Counted from the stretch's first letter, positions 16,331 to 25,588 are shown. The stretch: 64,000 bases of DNA from Chitinophaga rupis (GCF_900109685.1 NZ_FOBB01000005.1:248001-312000), one strand, 5' to 3'. Program-made: numbers and translations. Notes: generated by a model not told the origin, from the letters alone.

Positions 16331-16435
16331 CATCTCCCCGGCATTATTTTTAATTTTTACCTTTTTACTTTTTACTTCCCTTCCATCTCCCCGGCATTCC
16401 TTTTTTATTTTTGCTTTTTTACTTTTTACTTTCCA
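16331..16435. repeat. Tandem 53-bp repeat with T-rich tail
   Basis: The 15-mer CATCTCCCCGGCATT occurs at 16331-16345 and again at 16384-16398, each followed by a related T-rich tract ending CTTTTTACTTTTTACTT-like. The two units are 53 bases apart. The second unit runs into the last codons of the minus-strand WbsX-like gene. A related motif in the opposite sense (AAAGTCAAAAAGTAAAAATT) lies at 16165-16184. The 254-base stretch from 16165 to 16418 holds only this repeat and the terminator hairpin. Confidence 0.65.
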
Positions 16436-17504
16436 ACGCTCTTTGGGTTGCCTCTAAGTACGCCCGCCCCCATTGCTGATCGGGTTCCAGATGATTCCCC
16501 TCTGCCCACTCATTCCAGGCATTAATAAAAACAAAATTCTCTTCCGCACTGTAAGGCTTAAACTTCTCAATGGTATTCCGCAGCCAGGCTTCATATATTG
16601 CAGGGCTGCTGTTAGTCATTACAAACGCGTTCTCTTTACGCCGGGCCGTATTATCCCACATAGGGGTAACACTGGGATATTGTTTGTAAGGGGGCATGGT
16701 CCGCGCCATCATACGTTGCACATACTCCGGGTAGCTTACGATCTTATGCTGTTTGTAAACAGAAGGTTTTAACCCCAGCTTATCCATCCACTGCTCTTTT
16801 TTAGTGCCCATGTACGGGGCCGGCATATCGTAAAAATCAGGCTGAAATTCTATAGCTGCATCAAAGCCCATGGTCAGCGGATCTTCCTTTACCTGGAAAC
16901 CCTGCATATAGGCCAGGTACAGCTCTCCAATGCCCAGCTGCTGCGCCTCATTACGCCAGGTGCGCAGGGTTTGCGCCAGGTCGGGTAGCAGGGTAGGGCG
17001 GTATATGGCAAAAAAGGGCTTGCCATCTACCCGTATATAACGCGGGTCAGCAAACACTTCCCGGCACAGGTAACGGATATGTTCCAGGTCATCTTCCGGT
17101 GAATAATTCTGTTGTATCAGCACCTCCGCATCGTTACCATCCCAGCGCCGGGTCCAGTTCTCATTGGCCCAGCAATACATAAAAGGCAGGTCCGGCTGCC
17201 CGCTTTGCAAAAGCCCGTCCAGCGCAGCGTTCATCAGGCGGGTACCGTTAAACCAGTAATGGTAATAACAGAAACCATAAATACCGTATTGTTTGGCCAG
17301 CGCCGCCTGTTCCTTTCTTACCTGTTCCAGCCGCAGGTCATAAAACCCCAGGTCGGCCGGTAAGTGGGGCTGATAGTGGCCCTCGAACAAAGGCCGCGCC
17401 TTGGCAGTATTGGTCCATTCTGTAAAACCTTTTCCCCACCACCGGTCGTTTTCCGGGAAAGGGTGGAATTGCGGCAGGTACACAGCCAGTGTTCTGATGT
17501 TCAT
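16419..17504 (-). CDS. WbsX-like glycoside hydrolase family 99-like protein
   Basis: A 361-residue protein starting at ATG 17504 (MNIRTLAVYLPQFHPFPEND). The sequence matches the WbsX/GH99-like family: YLPQFH near the N terminus, WWGKGFTEWTN, GFCYYHYWFNG, WANENWTRRWDG and the C-terminal INAWNEWAEGNHLEPD. These proteins fold as a TIM barrel and are found in O-antigen and capsule loci or as domains fused to glycosyltransferases, where they probably trim or modify glycans. No signal peptide is visible, so it is likely cytoplasmic. It lies downstream of a GT2 gene on the same strand (42-base gap), at the left end of the glycosyltransferase cluster. Confidence 0.9.
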   Translation of the reverse strand: MNIRTLAVYLPQFHPFPENDRWWGKGFTEWTNTAKARPLFEGHYQPHLPADLGFYDLRLEQVRKEQAALAKQYGIYGFCYYHYWFNGTRLMNAALDGLLQSGQPDLPFMYCWANENWTRRWDGNDAEVLIQQNYSPEDDLEHIRYLCREVFADPRYIRVDGKPFFAIYRPTLLPDLAQTLRTWRNEAQQLGIGELYLAYMQGFQVKEDPLTMGFDAAIEFQPDFYDMPAPYMGTKKEQWMDKLGLKPSVYKQHKIVSYPEYVQRMMARTMPPYKQYPSVTPMWDNTARRKENAFVMTNSSPAIYEAWLRNTIEKFKPYSAEENFVFINAWNEWAEGNHLEPDQQWGRAYLEATQRALESKK

Positions 17505-17546
17505 ATTATGTGGGTGGTTTCCTTTCATTTAGTATCCGGCGCTTAC

Positions 17547-18491
17547 TTACCGCTTTGAAAATACTTTTTTAAGCTGCATGCGCAGCAGCTTCCAGCGGGC
17601 ATCCCGTTTCAGCGTAGCAGCCGGTATAACGGCGCCGGGCGTACGATAAAATCCCTGTTCAATAGCATCCAGTGCAGCTGGCTCAAAACGGGCCCGCTGT
17701 TCCCAGAACTGCCGGTGCAGCTTGCGCAGCGCCCTTTTATATACTTTTGCAGGTATCAGCGTTTCATGGTATAGCTTATGCAGTATGCGGGCTTCCTCTA
17801 TAAAATTTAACCCGGTCCGGTAAGCCGGGGTGGATACATCGCCGCTATGGCTGCGGAAATAATTTAACACCCTGGCAGTAATGAACACATTGCCCTGCCG
17901 GCATAAATTAATCCAGAACACTCTGTCGCCGGCAAATTTATATTCCAGGTAATCCTGCTGAATGCCGGCAAACAGCTCCTTTTTCCATACCGCCATGCTG
18001 GCGTTCACAACGGCGTTACGGTCTACCATATACTGTTGTATAAAAAGCAGCCCTTCTACGGTATCCTCTAAATACCCGTGCTGCGTTTGCCAGAATACCT
18101 TATTGTCGCCGTCTATGGCGTACGACTGGCAATAGGCCAGCACGTTATGCTTGTTCTGCAGCAAGCCGGCTGTCAGGTATTGCAGCAGCGTAGGCTCGCA
18201 CCAGTCGTCGCTTTCTGCCAGCCATATGTATTGGCCTGCTGCTGCCTCTATGCCTTTTTTCCACTGTTTAAATACGCTGCCGCTGTTGATGGTATTATAA
18301 ATGATCTGTGAAACTTTCGGATGCTGCCGGTAACGTTCTATAATATCCCGGCTGTTATCGGTTGAGCAGTCGTCCAGGATAATTACTTCAAAATCCTGGA
18401 AGGTTTGCTGCAGCACAGATATAATGCGCTGTTCCAGGAAAGCCGCATGGTTATAATTAGGAATGATAACGGATACTATAGGTAGATTCAT
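17547..18491 (-). CDS. Glycosyltransferase family 2
   Basis: A 314-residue GT-A fold sugar transferase. The nucleotide-sugar binding N terminus reads VSVIIPNYNHAAFLEQRIISVL followed by EVIILDDCSTDNS, with the metal-binding acidic cluster at YIWLAESDDW. The C-terminal part is helical and basic, as in membrane-associated enzymes of polysaccharide synthesis. It shares a 48-base divergent promoter region with the next GT2 gene and probably forms a two-gene unit with the WbsX-like gene downstream. Donor and acceptor cannot be inferred. Confidence 0.93.
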   Translation of the reverse strand: MNLPIVSVIIPNYNHAAFLEQRIISVLQQTFQDFEVIILDDCSTDNSRDIIERYRQHPKVSQIIYNTINSGSVFKQWKKGIEAAAGQYIWLAESDDWCEPTLLQYLTAGLLQNKHNVLAYCQSYAIDGDNKVFWQTQHGYLEDTVEGLLFIQQYMVDRNAVVNASMAVWKKELFAGIQQDYLEYKFAGDRVFWINLCRQGNVFITARVLNYFRSHSGDVSTPAYRTGLNFIEEARILHKLYHETLIPAKVYKRALRKLHRQFWEQRARFEPAALDAIEQGFYRTPGAVIPAATLKRDARWKLLRMQLKKVFSKR

Positions 18492-18510
18492 TACTTTTAC
18501 GCGCTAAAAA

Positions 18511-18518
18511 CAAAGATA
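18511..18518 (-). promoter_or_regulatory. Candidate -7 element for the GT2/WbsX unit
   Basis: On the minus strand TATCTTTG matches TAnnTTTG exactly, 19 bases before the GT2 start at 18491, inside the 48-base divergent gap. No clear TTG is seen at the expected upstream distance. Confidence 0.4.
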
Positions 18519-18539
18519 TATTGAAAAAAGTGGTTTTGT

Positions 18540-19556
18540 ATGTCGTTCGATAACTATGCTATAGATTATTCTGTACTGATCTGCACCTATAACCCCGACC
18601 AGCGCCTGCTGCAACGTTGCCTGGAGGCGGTAAAAGATCTGCAGCGTAACGGCATCACAACGGAAGTTATATTAATTGATAATAACAGCGCGCCTGCTTT
18701 GCAAAGTAGGCCATATATACAGCATTACCTGAGCCAGGTGCCCGGTATGCAATTGCTGAATGTTACCCAGCAGGGGTTATCCTATGCGCGTATGGGTGGC
18801 ATTGCTGCCGCCAGGGGTAAATACATTGTTTTTTTTGATGATGATAATGAGCCGGACAGCGCTTACCTGCTGGCCCTGCAGCAGCTGCATACCCAATACC
18901 CGCAGGTAACGGCCTGGGGGCCCGGGCAGGTGCAGGTAGATTTTATTGACGGTATAGATCCTAAGCTGGAGGCCTATGCCCGCCCGGCTTTCCAGGAACG
19001 GCACGAAAAGCAGGTAGCCTTTGCAGCTGAACATGAATGGCAGTCCTGCTATCCCTTTGGCACCGGCTTGTGCATGCCCGCAGCCACGCTTAAAGGATAT
19101 ATAAATGGTGTGAATACCGGCCGTTTCACCCTTACTGACCGCAATGGCGAAAGCCTGAGCAGCGGTGGCGACACCCAGATGGTGCTGTTCGGCATCCATG
19201 GCGGCGGGGCGGCCGGTACAGCGCCCGCCCTGAAGATTACACATATTATACCCGGCAAAAGAACCAGCCCCGCTTACTTAAAACGGCTGGCCTACTCCAC
19301 CAGCCTTTGTTATGCCACCTGTGTGGCGCAGGTTTTCCCGGAGTACCGGCAGCAGGTAATAAGCGGGCTAAAACCGCCTGCTAAGTTCAGCCGCCAAAGT
19401 TTTAAGAAATTTTTAAGATTATTAATGGGGGCTAATACGTTAAAGCAATGCCGGCTGGCAGCCGAAATAGGGGAGATGTGCGGCCGTTACCTGTTGCTGC
19501 AGCGGCCCGTACCCGGGCTGGTACGCATGATCATACAATTCATGAAGCTGGATTAA
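18540..19556 (+). CDS. Glycosyltransferase family 2
   Basis: A 338-residue GT-A enzyme. The N terminus YSVLICTYNPDQRLLQRCLEAV leads to EVILIDNNSAP and then to the metal-binding motif VFFDDDNEPDSAYL. The middle region FGTGLCMPAATLKGYI and SLSSGGDTQM resembles the acceptor and D/E-D general-base region of rhamnosyl- and galactosyltransferase-like GT2 proteins. The C-terminal 70 residues are basic and amphipathic. It is transcribed rightward, divergent from the GT2 at 17547-18491. A 351-base gene-poor stretch follows. Confidence 0.93.
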   Translation: MSFDNYAIDYSVLICTYNPDQRLLQRCLEAVKDLQRNGITTEVILIDNNSAPALQSRPYIQHYLSQVPGMQLLNVTQQGLSYARMGGIAAARGKYIVFFDDDNEPDSAYLLALQQLHTQYPQVTAWGPGQVQVDFIDGIDPKLEAYARPAFQERHEKQVAFAAEHEWQSCYPFGTGLCMPAATLKGYINGVNTGRFTLTDRNGESLSSGGDTQMVLFGIHGGGAAGTAPALKITHIIPGKRTSPAYLKRLAYSTSLCYATCVAQVFPEYRQQVISGLKPPAKFSRQSFKKFLRLLMGANTLKQCRLAAEIGEMCGRYLLLQRPVPGLVRMIIQFMKLD

Positions 19557-19868
19557 TAAGGTTATATATCTATAAACGTGTGAATTATAAGTAATAAAGT
19601 ATGTTGAAATATAAAGAAAGTTTATATTTTTAGTGAAGAACAGGAATCAACGGTTGGTACAAAAAAGTAAAAAAAGATATCAAATAACCTTTATCGGGCG
19701 CTATTGATCTTATCCATTAAGAGAGCAATGTTGATATACTTCCCATTACATAGCCCTGCATCTTTTATGATCAGAGATGCCGGCGCCGTATTGTAGCCAA
19801 ACATTTTCACCTGTGCTTCCCGGGAACGGTCCCTGCCCTGTTTTTAAAAAGGGTCTTTAAATAATTAT
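19557..19868. other. AT-rich gap with only a weak small open frame
   Basis: No convincing gene is visible. The first 130 bases are very AT-rich. On the minus strand, 19691-19804 is an open frame of 37 codons from an ATG (MFGYNTAPASLIIKDAGLCN...), and the frame is open for 12 more codons upstream. The residue composition looks protein-like but I recognise no family, and there is no good promoter. It may be a gene remnant or chance. Confidence 0.3.
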
Positions 19869-19876
19869 TAATTTTG
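19869..19876 (+). promoter_or_regulatory. Candidate -7 element of the ABC exporter gene
   Basis: TAATTTTG is an exact TAnnTTTG match 31 bases before the ATG at 19908. The stretch between is AT-only (TTTATATATATATTTATAATAATAATA), favouring open, unstructured initiation. Confidence 0.5.
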
Positions 19877-19907
19877 GAGTTTTATATATATATTTATAAT
19901 AATAATA

Positions 19908-21728
19908 ATGAAAACGTATTTCCGGCTGTTGTCTTTTGCCAAACCGATTGAAAAGTATGCCATCCCGTATATCATATTTACGTTGCTGGCCGTGTTGTTT
20001 GGGGCATTAAACCTGGCATTGCTGGCGCCGCTGCTCACAACATTGTTTAACCAGAACAACCAGCAGGTAGTAGCCAAACCGGAACATTTTTATGACGTTT
20101 TCAAAATGCTGAACTATTATTCAGCCCAGCTCAATCAGAAATTAGGGCTGCGGGATACGTTGAAATATGTGTGTCTGACCATTGTAGCGTCTGTTTTCGT
20201 TGGGAATTTATTCCGGTATTTTTCCGAACGTACCATGGAAAATCTGCGGATTCATACCTTGCTGAACCTGCGAAAGGCCGTGTTCAATAACATTATGGAC
20301 CTGCACCTGGGTTATTTCAGTAATGAGCGTAAGGGGGATATTATGTCCAAGATCGCGTCGGATGTGCAGGTGGTGCAGTATTCCGTAACCGGTACCCTGC
20401 AGGTGATCTTTAAGGAGCCGTTAACGCTGATCACCTACCTGGTAATGCTGTTCATTATCTCCTACAAGCTTACGCTTGCCTCTATGATCATTATACCGAT
20501 AGCGGGGTTTATCATCTCCAAGATCGTATCCCGGTTAAAGGAGCAGGCCACAGCAGCCCACGTATCCTATGGCACCATGATCAGTTACCTGGAGGAAGCG
20601 CTGGGGGGTATTAAGATCATTAAATCATTTAACGCCACACCTTTTATCAAGGAACGTTTTCACAAGGAAAACGTGCACTATTCCAATATTATCAGGGCTA
20701 TGGCCAGGCGGCAGCAAATGGCCTCGCCGGTATCTGAAACGCTGGGTATTATAATGGTAGCAGGTATTGTGCTGTACGGCGGTTCGCTGGTGCTGTCCAA
20801 TACCGGTGAGCTGGATGCGGCGGCCTTTATAGCCTATATTGCCCTGTTTTCCCAGATCATGCGCCCGGCCAAAGCCATTTCGGCCTCCTTCAGCAACATC
20901 CACTCCGGCCTGGCCGCAGGGGAGCGGGTGCTGGCCTTAATTGACCAGCAGTCGCAGATCAAGGATGCGCCGGATGCAAAGGCCGTAGACCAGTTCCGGG
21001 AAGCTATCCGGTTTGAGAAAGTAGCCTTTGCCTATAATGAGCGTCCGGTGCTGAACAGCGTAAGCCTTACCATACCCAAAGGTAAGTCCGTAGCGCTGGT
21101 AGGGCCTTCCGGCGCTGGCAAAACCACCCTCATGGACCTGATTCCCCGGTTTATACAGCCACAGTCCGGCAGCATACTGATAGACGGGCACAACATACAG
21201 GCCGTTACTTCAGAATCCCTGCGTTCGCTGATGGGAATTGTAAACCAGGAATCAATTTTATTTAACGACACCATTTTTAACAATATAGCCTTCGGAAAGC
21301 CAGGGGCCACAATGCAGGAGGTTGAGGCTGCCGCAAGGATCGCCAATGCCCACGAATTTATTTCTGCAACAGAGCACGGTTACCAGACGAATATTGGTGA
21401 TAAAGGCGTTAAGTTATCAGGCGGCCAGCGCCAGCGCATCTGTATTGCCCGTGCAGTGTTGACGAATCCACCCATTATGTTGCTGGATGAAGCTACCTCT
21501 GCGCTGGATACAGAATCTGAAAAAATGGTGCAGGATGCATTGAACAATCTGATGAAGAACCGTACCTCGCTGGTGATTGCACACCGCTTAAGTACCATAC
21601 AAAATGCAGATCTGATCATTGTGCTGGATAATGGCAACATTGTTGAACAGGGAACTCATTTACAGCTTTTGGAAAAGGACGGGTTATACCGTAAGCTGAT
21701 AGAAATGCAAACTTTCAGCGCTAACTGA
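19908..21728 (+). CDS. ABC transporter, fused permease and ATPase (MsbA-like exporter)
   Basis: A 606-residue half-transporter that works as a homodimer in the inner membrane. The N-terminal 320 residues contain six transmembrane helices (for example IPYIIFTLLAVLFGALNLAL and TYLVMLFIISYKL). The C-terminal ATPase has Walker A GPSGAGKTTL, the Q-loop region NQES, the signature LSGGQRQR, Walker B IMLLDEATSALD and the switch His in VIAHRLSTIQ. All catalytic residues are intact. The closest functional class is the lipid A / lipid-linked glycan flippase and exporter group. Its position within the glycosyltransferase cluster suggests it moves a glycolipid made by the neighbours, but the substrate is inferred. 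Confidence 0.94.
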   Translation: MKTYFRLLSFAKPIEKYAIPYIIFTLLAVLFGALNLALLAPLLTTLFNQNNQQVVAKPEHFYDVFKMLNYYSAQLNQKLGLRDTLKYVCLTIVASVFVGNLFRYFSERTMENLRIHTLLNLRKAVFNNIMDLHLGYFSNERKGDIMSKIASDVQVVQYSVTGTLQVIFKEPLTLITYLVMLFIISYKLTLASMIIIPIAGFIISKIVSRLKEQATAAHVSYGTMISYLEEALGGIKIIKSFNATPFIKERFHKENVHYSNIIRAMARRQQMASPVSETLGIIMVAGIVLYGGSLVLSNTGELDAAAFIAYIALFSQIMRPAKAISASFSNIHSGLAAGERVLALIDQQSQIKDAPDAKAVDQFREAIRFEKVAFAYNERPVLNSVSLTIPKGKSVALVGPSGAGKTTLMDLIPRFIQPQSGSILIDGHNIQAVTSESLRSLMGIVNQESILFNDTIFNNIAFGKPGATMQEVEAAARIANAHEFISATEHGYQTNIGDKGVKLSGGQRQRICIARAVLTNPPIMLLDEATSALDTESEKMVQDALNNLMKNRTSLVIAHRLSTIQNADLIIVLDNGNIVEQGTHLQLLEKDGLYRKLIEMQTFSAN

Positions 21729-21774
21729 ACCACAGCTGTAACAAATTAAATGGTAGTACGTTGTATATATCAGT

Positions 21775-21794
21775 GCGGATGATAAAACATCCGC
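21775..21794. terminator. Short hairpin after the ABC exporter gene
   Basis: GCGGATG, loop ATAAAA, CATCCGC lies 46 bases after the stop codon, without a T-run. It may be a weak terminator or an RNA-stabilising hairpin. Confidence 0.35.
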
Positions 21795-21887
21795 TGTATT
21801 GTAAGCATAAACTTGAATGCCAATGCTATTCTATAAAAACCTTATGACCGTTAAAAATTTCTTTATTGAACACAAACCGCAAGCAGG

Positions 21888-22685
21888 ATGGTGAAACAGA
21901 ACTTTTCAGTTGGGATCTTAATTGCTACATATAACTGGCCGGAGGCGCTGGAAATAATTTTCCTGAGCCTGTTACAGCAAACGTATCTGCCGGATGAAAT
22001 ACTGATCGCAGACGACGGATCAAGGGAGGAAACAGAACAGCTGATCAATAAATACCGCAAGATCCTGAACATTCCCTTAAAACATGCCTGGCATGAAGAC
22101 CGCGGTTTCCGCAAAGGGATTATTCTGAACAAAGCGGTAAAACAATCGGAAGCAGATTATATCATTGAAATTGATGGCGACATTGTAATGCATCCGCGCT
22201 TTATCGAAGACCATGTGAAGCAGGCAGAAAGAGGGCATTTTGTACAGGGCGCCCGCGCCATGATAGGAGAGGCCACCACCAAACACATTCTGCAAACCAA
22301 AAGCACCAGGCTGGGTTTCTTTACCAAAGGCCTTCAGAACCGCTTTAACGCATTACGCTTACCCGCTTTATCCTTTATAGTAAAAGCAAACCCCTACAGC
22401 TCAGATAATACCAAAGCCTGTAACCTGGCTTTCTGGCGTGAGGATTTTATAGCGATCAACGGGTATAATAACCTGTTCTTTGGCTGGGGATCGGAAGACT
22501 GTGAGTTTGCAGCGCGCCTTATACATGCAGGTGTACATAAAAAGCGTTTAAAGCTGGCTGCCGTATGCTTTCACCTGCATCATGAATACCATAACAAATC
22601 ACAGATCACGGTGAATGAGCGCCGCTATAGTGAAACGCTTACAACCAGGCTGGTGTGCTGCTTAAATGGCTACGCGGAAGTTTAA
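21888..22685 (+). CDS. Glycosyltransferase family 2 (with galactosyltransferase-type C-terminal region)
   Basis: A 265-residue GT-A enzyme. It contains FSVGILIATYNWPEALEII, then EILIADDGSREETEQL, the metal site IIEIDGDIVMHPRFI, and the later NLFFGWGSEDCEFAARL, the W-G-x-E-D motif of the Glyco_transf_7C / chondroitin-synthase-like acceptor region. It is likely to transfer galactose or a similar hexose or hexosamine. The motif set is complete. Its stop codon overlaps the stop of the convergent GT2 gene by 4 bases, leaving no room for a terminator. Confidence 0.93.
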   Translation: MVKQNFSVGILIATYNWPEALEIIFLSLLQQTYLPDEILIADDGSREETEQLINKYRKILNIPLKHAWHEDRGFRKGIILNKAVKQSEADYIIEIDGDIVMHPRFIEDHVKQAERGHFVQGARAMIGEATTKHILQTKSTRLGFFTKGLQNRFNALRLPALSFIVKANPYSSDNTKACNLAFWREDFIAINGYNNLFFGWGSEDCEFAARLIHAGVHKKRLKLAAVCFHLHHEYHNKSQITVNERRYSETLTTRLVCCLNGYAEV

Positions 22686-23797
22686 ACGAAGTGTCTTAAA
22701 ATATAAATAACCAGCAGCGGGTACAACACCCACTTTACCATTTTATAAGTATTAGAGCGGTAGAAGTACACCTTGTTTATGATGCCATTATCATGAAACC
22801 GCTCCCCGATCTTTCCAAACCTTAAACGGGAAAGCTTTCCCCACAAAAGCCCCGTCTCATACACTATCCTGAGGGTAATTACATACATTAATATCTGCAC
22901 ATTGCCGGTACCGGACCTTTTTATGGTTTGTATAAGGCTGGCAATGATCTCAATGAGTATAACGCCCGCCATAAAAACCAGCAAAGCGCCTACCCACATG
23001 GGTTTCAGCAGGCCTGTTATTGCCAGCGCCAGTAGTGAAAGCAACAACGTTTCCGGCGTGTTGGGGAAATCATAATAGGCATATTGCGGGTTCAGATCGC
23101 CCAGCCAGCTGTTGCCTACACCATAAAAAAAGGGCTTGCGGTAATTCGGTTGCTCATTATTCCACCAGGGATGTTGTACTGCAGCCTGGGGTAGCGTTTT
23201 ATAATTACGGTATTGGTTACGCTCACGTATTTTTAAGAAAAAATCCACTTCCTCACCGCCGCCGGTTTTAGGTATTTTACCGGTGAACTGGATGTTGTCT
23301 GCAGCGCTGCGTTTGATCATCATATTGGCAGTGGCGCCCCAGGCAAAAGAAGCTTTTTTGCCGGCAATGGAAAATATATCCAGCGATCCGCTAACGGTGA
23401 GCGCTTTGGTAAAAGCCGTAGTTGGTTTGGGTAAATTCACCAGGCCAATAAATCCAATTTCATCCGGATATTGTACCGCTGCACGCGCATAGGTTTCCAG
23501 CAGATCATCCGGTACTAACACATCATCATCCAGGAACAGTATCCAGTCGCCATTGCCCGCATTCATGCCGTTGTTGCGGGTTAAGCCGGAGCCCAGGTTC
23601 TCCGGGTTAACGGACAGGAATACGTTCTCATGATCTACCAGCGATTGTATTGCAGGTGACGGAACAAGAGAGGGATTATCTGCTACCAGGTAAAATTTTA
23701 TATTTACATTCGCAGGCTTTCGTAGGCGGAGCATTGGCAGAATATACTTTTCGTCCAGGCGAAAAGATGGTATAACAACGTCAATACTTAGGTTCAT
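22682..23797 (-). CDS. Glycosyltransferase family 2 with C-terminal membrane helices
   Basis: A 371-residue membrane-anchored GT2 enzyme. The catalytic domain (about 1-230) shows IDVVIPSFRLDEKYILPMLRL, NPENLGSGLTRNNGMNAGNG, the metal site WILFLDDDVLVPDD and GGGEEVDFFLKIRER, which supplies the general base. After about residue 245 come two or three hydrophobic helices (LLLSLLALAITGLLKPMWVGA, LLVFMAGVILIEIIASLI) and a final WVLYPLLVIYILRHF, suggesting action on a lipid-linked acceptor at the inner membrane. It is divergent from the gene at 23840 across 42 bases and convergent with the GT at 21888. Confidence 0.92.
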   Translation of the reverse strand: MNLSIDVVIPSFRLDEKYILPMLRLRKPANVNIKFYLVADNPSLVPSPAIQSLVDHENVFLSVNPENLGSGLTRNNGMNAGNGDWILFLDDDVLVPDDLLETYARAAVQYPDEIGFIGLVNLPKPTTAFTKALTVSGSLDIFSIAGKKASFAWGATANMMIKRSAADNIQFTGKIPKTGGGEEVDFFLKIRERNQYRNYKTLPQAAVQHPWWNNEQPNYRKPFFYGVGNSWLGDLNPQYAYYDFPNTPETLLLSLLALAITGLLKPMWVGALLVFMAGVILIEIIASLIQTIKRSGTGNVQILMYVITLRIVYETGLLWGKLSRLRFGKIGERFHDNGIINKVYFYRSNTYKMVKWVLYPLLVIYILRHFV

Positions 23798-23839
23798 GCA
23801 TTCATTTCGAACAATAAAGATAAATACATTTCATTAATT

Positions 23840-24808
23840 ATGCAGGTTGCTTTCACCATATGCTCCAACAATTACCTGGCACAGGCTAAAGTGTTGTGGT
23901 TGTCCTTAAAAGAACATCAGCCGGATGAGTCTTTTTTTATTTTTTTATGTGATGAGAAAAGGCCGGAGATCGACTACAGCAGCCTGGCAGATGAAGTGAT
24001 CCCTATAGCGGACATCGAACCGGGTATCCAGGAGCTGGCCTTACGGTATAATATAGTGGAGCTGAATACCTGCGTAAAACCACATGTTATTGAATACCTG
24101 TTCCGGGAGAGAAAGATGGAGAAGGTGTTGTACCTGGACCCGGATATTTGTGTATATAGCCCGCTCACACATTTATATACCATACTGGATACGGAGGATA
24201 TTTTACTTACGCCGCACATTTATACACCTATACCTATTGATGGTAAAAAACCGGCAGAACATACTTTCCTCAACTACGGCATCTATAACCTGGGGTTTAT
24301 TGGCGTAAGCAACCGGGAAGAGGCGCACCGCTTCATAAGCTGGTGGAAGGAGCATACCTATAAGGAAGGATACATTGCAGCAGAGCAGGGCATTTTTGTG
24401 GACCAGCTGCCGGTGAACCATGCGCCGCTGTTCTTTAAAAATGTGCACATCCTGCAGAACAGGGGGGCTAATATGGCGCCCTGGAACCTACATGAAAGGC
24501 ACCTGGTCCGGCAGGCCGGTAAATATGTGGTGAATGAAAAAGAGGCATTAATGTTCTATCACTTCAGCTCCTTTGCGGTAGATAAGAACGAGCTGCCCCT
24601 GCACCACTACGACCGCTTTAAGCTGGCCGCCCGCCCGGACCTGCAGACCCTGCACGCGGAATATAACGACGCGCTGAAAATGGCAGGATATACTTTTTAC
24701 CAGCAGTTTGAAAGCAGCTATTCAGTGATGCGTAAGGCCTATCTGAAACAACAGAAAAAGGCGCAACGGCCGGTGCGTAAAATATTGAAGAAGTTCTTCC
24801 CGGGTTAG
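23840..24808 (+). CDS. Glycosyltransferase (GT8-like / glycogenin-type fold)
   Basis: A 322-residue nucleotide-sugar transferase. The N terminus QVAFTICSNNYLAQAKVLWLSLKEHQP and the metal-binding KVLYLDPDICVYSPL (DxD) are of the GT8/GT-A type. LNYGIYNLGFIGVS and FVDQLPVNHAP follow in the positions of the acceptor and product-binding regions. The C terminus is strongly basic (KAYLKQQKKAQRPVRKILKKF), probably for membrane surface contact. It is not a typical GT2. It ends 1 base from the convergent GT2 at 24810. The sugar is unknown. Confidence 0.85.
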   Translation: MQVAFTICSNNYLAQAKVLWLSLKEHQPDESFFIFLCDEKRPEIDYSSLADEVIPIADIEPGIQELALRYNIVELNTCVKPHVIEYLFRERKMEKVLYLDPDICVYSPLTHLYTILDTEDILLTPHIYTPIPIDGKKPAEHTFLNYGIYNLGFIGVSNREEAHRFISWWKEHTYKEGYIAAEQGIFVDQLPVNHAPLFFKNVHILQNRGANMAPWNLHERHLVRQAGKYVVNEKEALMFYHFSSFAVDKNELPLHHYDRFKLAARPDLQTLHAEYNDALKMAGYTFYQQFESSYSVMRKAYLKQQKKAQRPVRKILKKFFPG

Positions 24809-24809
24809 G

Positions 24810-25574
24810 TTATGCGTCCCAGTAGCCGCCTTCGCCCTGCAGCTTTTGTTTATAGCGTTTGTATAGCATTCTTATATACAGCAGCCAGCCCATATTACGG
24901 CGTATCAGCTGCAGTTTATCCTGTTTGAACAGCACGTCATTTCCCCCGGCAGAAAAGCCGGTCATATCATACCGTGCAATGGTAATGGGATGGTAAACTT
25001 TTTTAAACGTGTTATCGCCCCACACCTGTATGTTCAGCGCATAATCTGCAAAAACACGGTAGCGCAGGTCATAGGTATATTGGTGGAATACGGTGATGGG
25101 ATAAATAATAGCCTGGTGGTTCATACCATGTTTGGCCAGCCGGTACCGGCTGAATTTACCGGTAAGCAGCAGGGGAGTAGTGCCGCTGTTGCCATAATAC
25201 GGCTCGCTGTCGCCGTAATATACGGTGCGCTCATCTTTCAGCTGCGCGGCCAGTTGGCTGAAAGCCGGCAGCAGCCGGTCATCTGCACCCAGAAAATACA
25301 CCCATTTTCCCTTAGCCTTTTGTACGCCTTTGTTCAGTGCATCATAAATGCCCGCATCAGGCCCGCTGGTCCAGGATAAGTTTAGCTTATGTTCAAATGT
25401 TTTTAAGATGGCAAGGGTATCATCGGTGCTGCCGCCATCTGTTACGATCACTTCAATATTTGCGGTTTGTGCGGCAATGGAGCTAAGACAATCCTGCAGA
25501 TGCTTTCCGGCATTAAAGGTGGCAATAATAATACTGATCAGAATATTCCCCGGTGTATCCGCTTTCTGCTGCAT
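24810..25574 (-). CDS. Glycosyltransferase family 2 (WcaA-like)
   Basis: A 254-residue GT2 enzyme of the colanic-acid WcaA-like subgroup. ISIIIATFNAGKHLQDCLSSI and EVIVTDGGSTDDTLAIL form the nucleotide-binding half, GIYDALNKGVQKAKGKWVYFLGADDRL contains the DD metal motif and the typical G-I-Y-D-A-x-N-K-G stretch. The remainder (NHQAIIYP, YRVFADYALNIQVW) supplies the acceptor half with the conserved D. The C terminus is basic. It shares a 64-base divergent promoter region with the next gene. Confidence 0.93.
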   Translation of the reverse strand: MQQKADTPGNILISIIIATFNAGKHLQDCLSSIAAQTANIEVIVTDGGSTDDTLAILKTFEHKLNLSWTSGPDAGIYDALNKGVQKAKGKWVYFLGADDRLLPAFSQLAAQLKDERTVYYGDSEPYYGNSGTTPLLLTGKFSRYRLAKHGMNHQAIIYPITVFHQYTYDLRYRVFADYALNIQVWGDNTFKKVYHPITIARYDMTGFSAGGNDVLFKQDKLQLIRRNMGWLLYIRMLYKRYKQKLQGEGGYWDA

Positions 25575-25588
25575 GTGGTTGTACTGAA

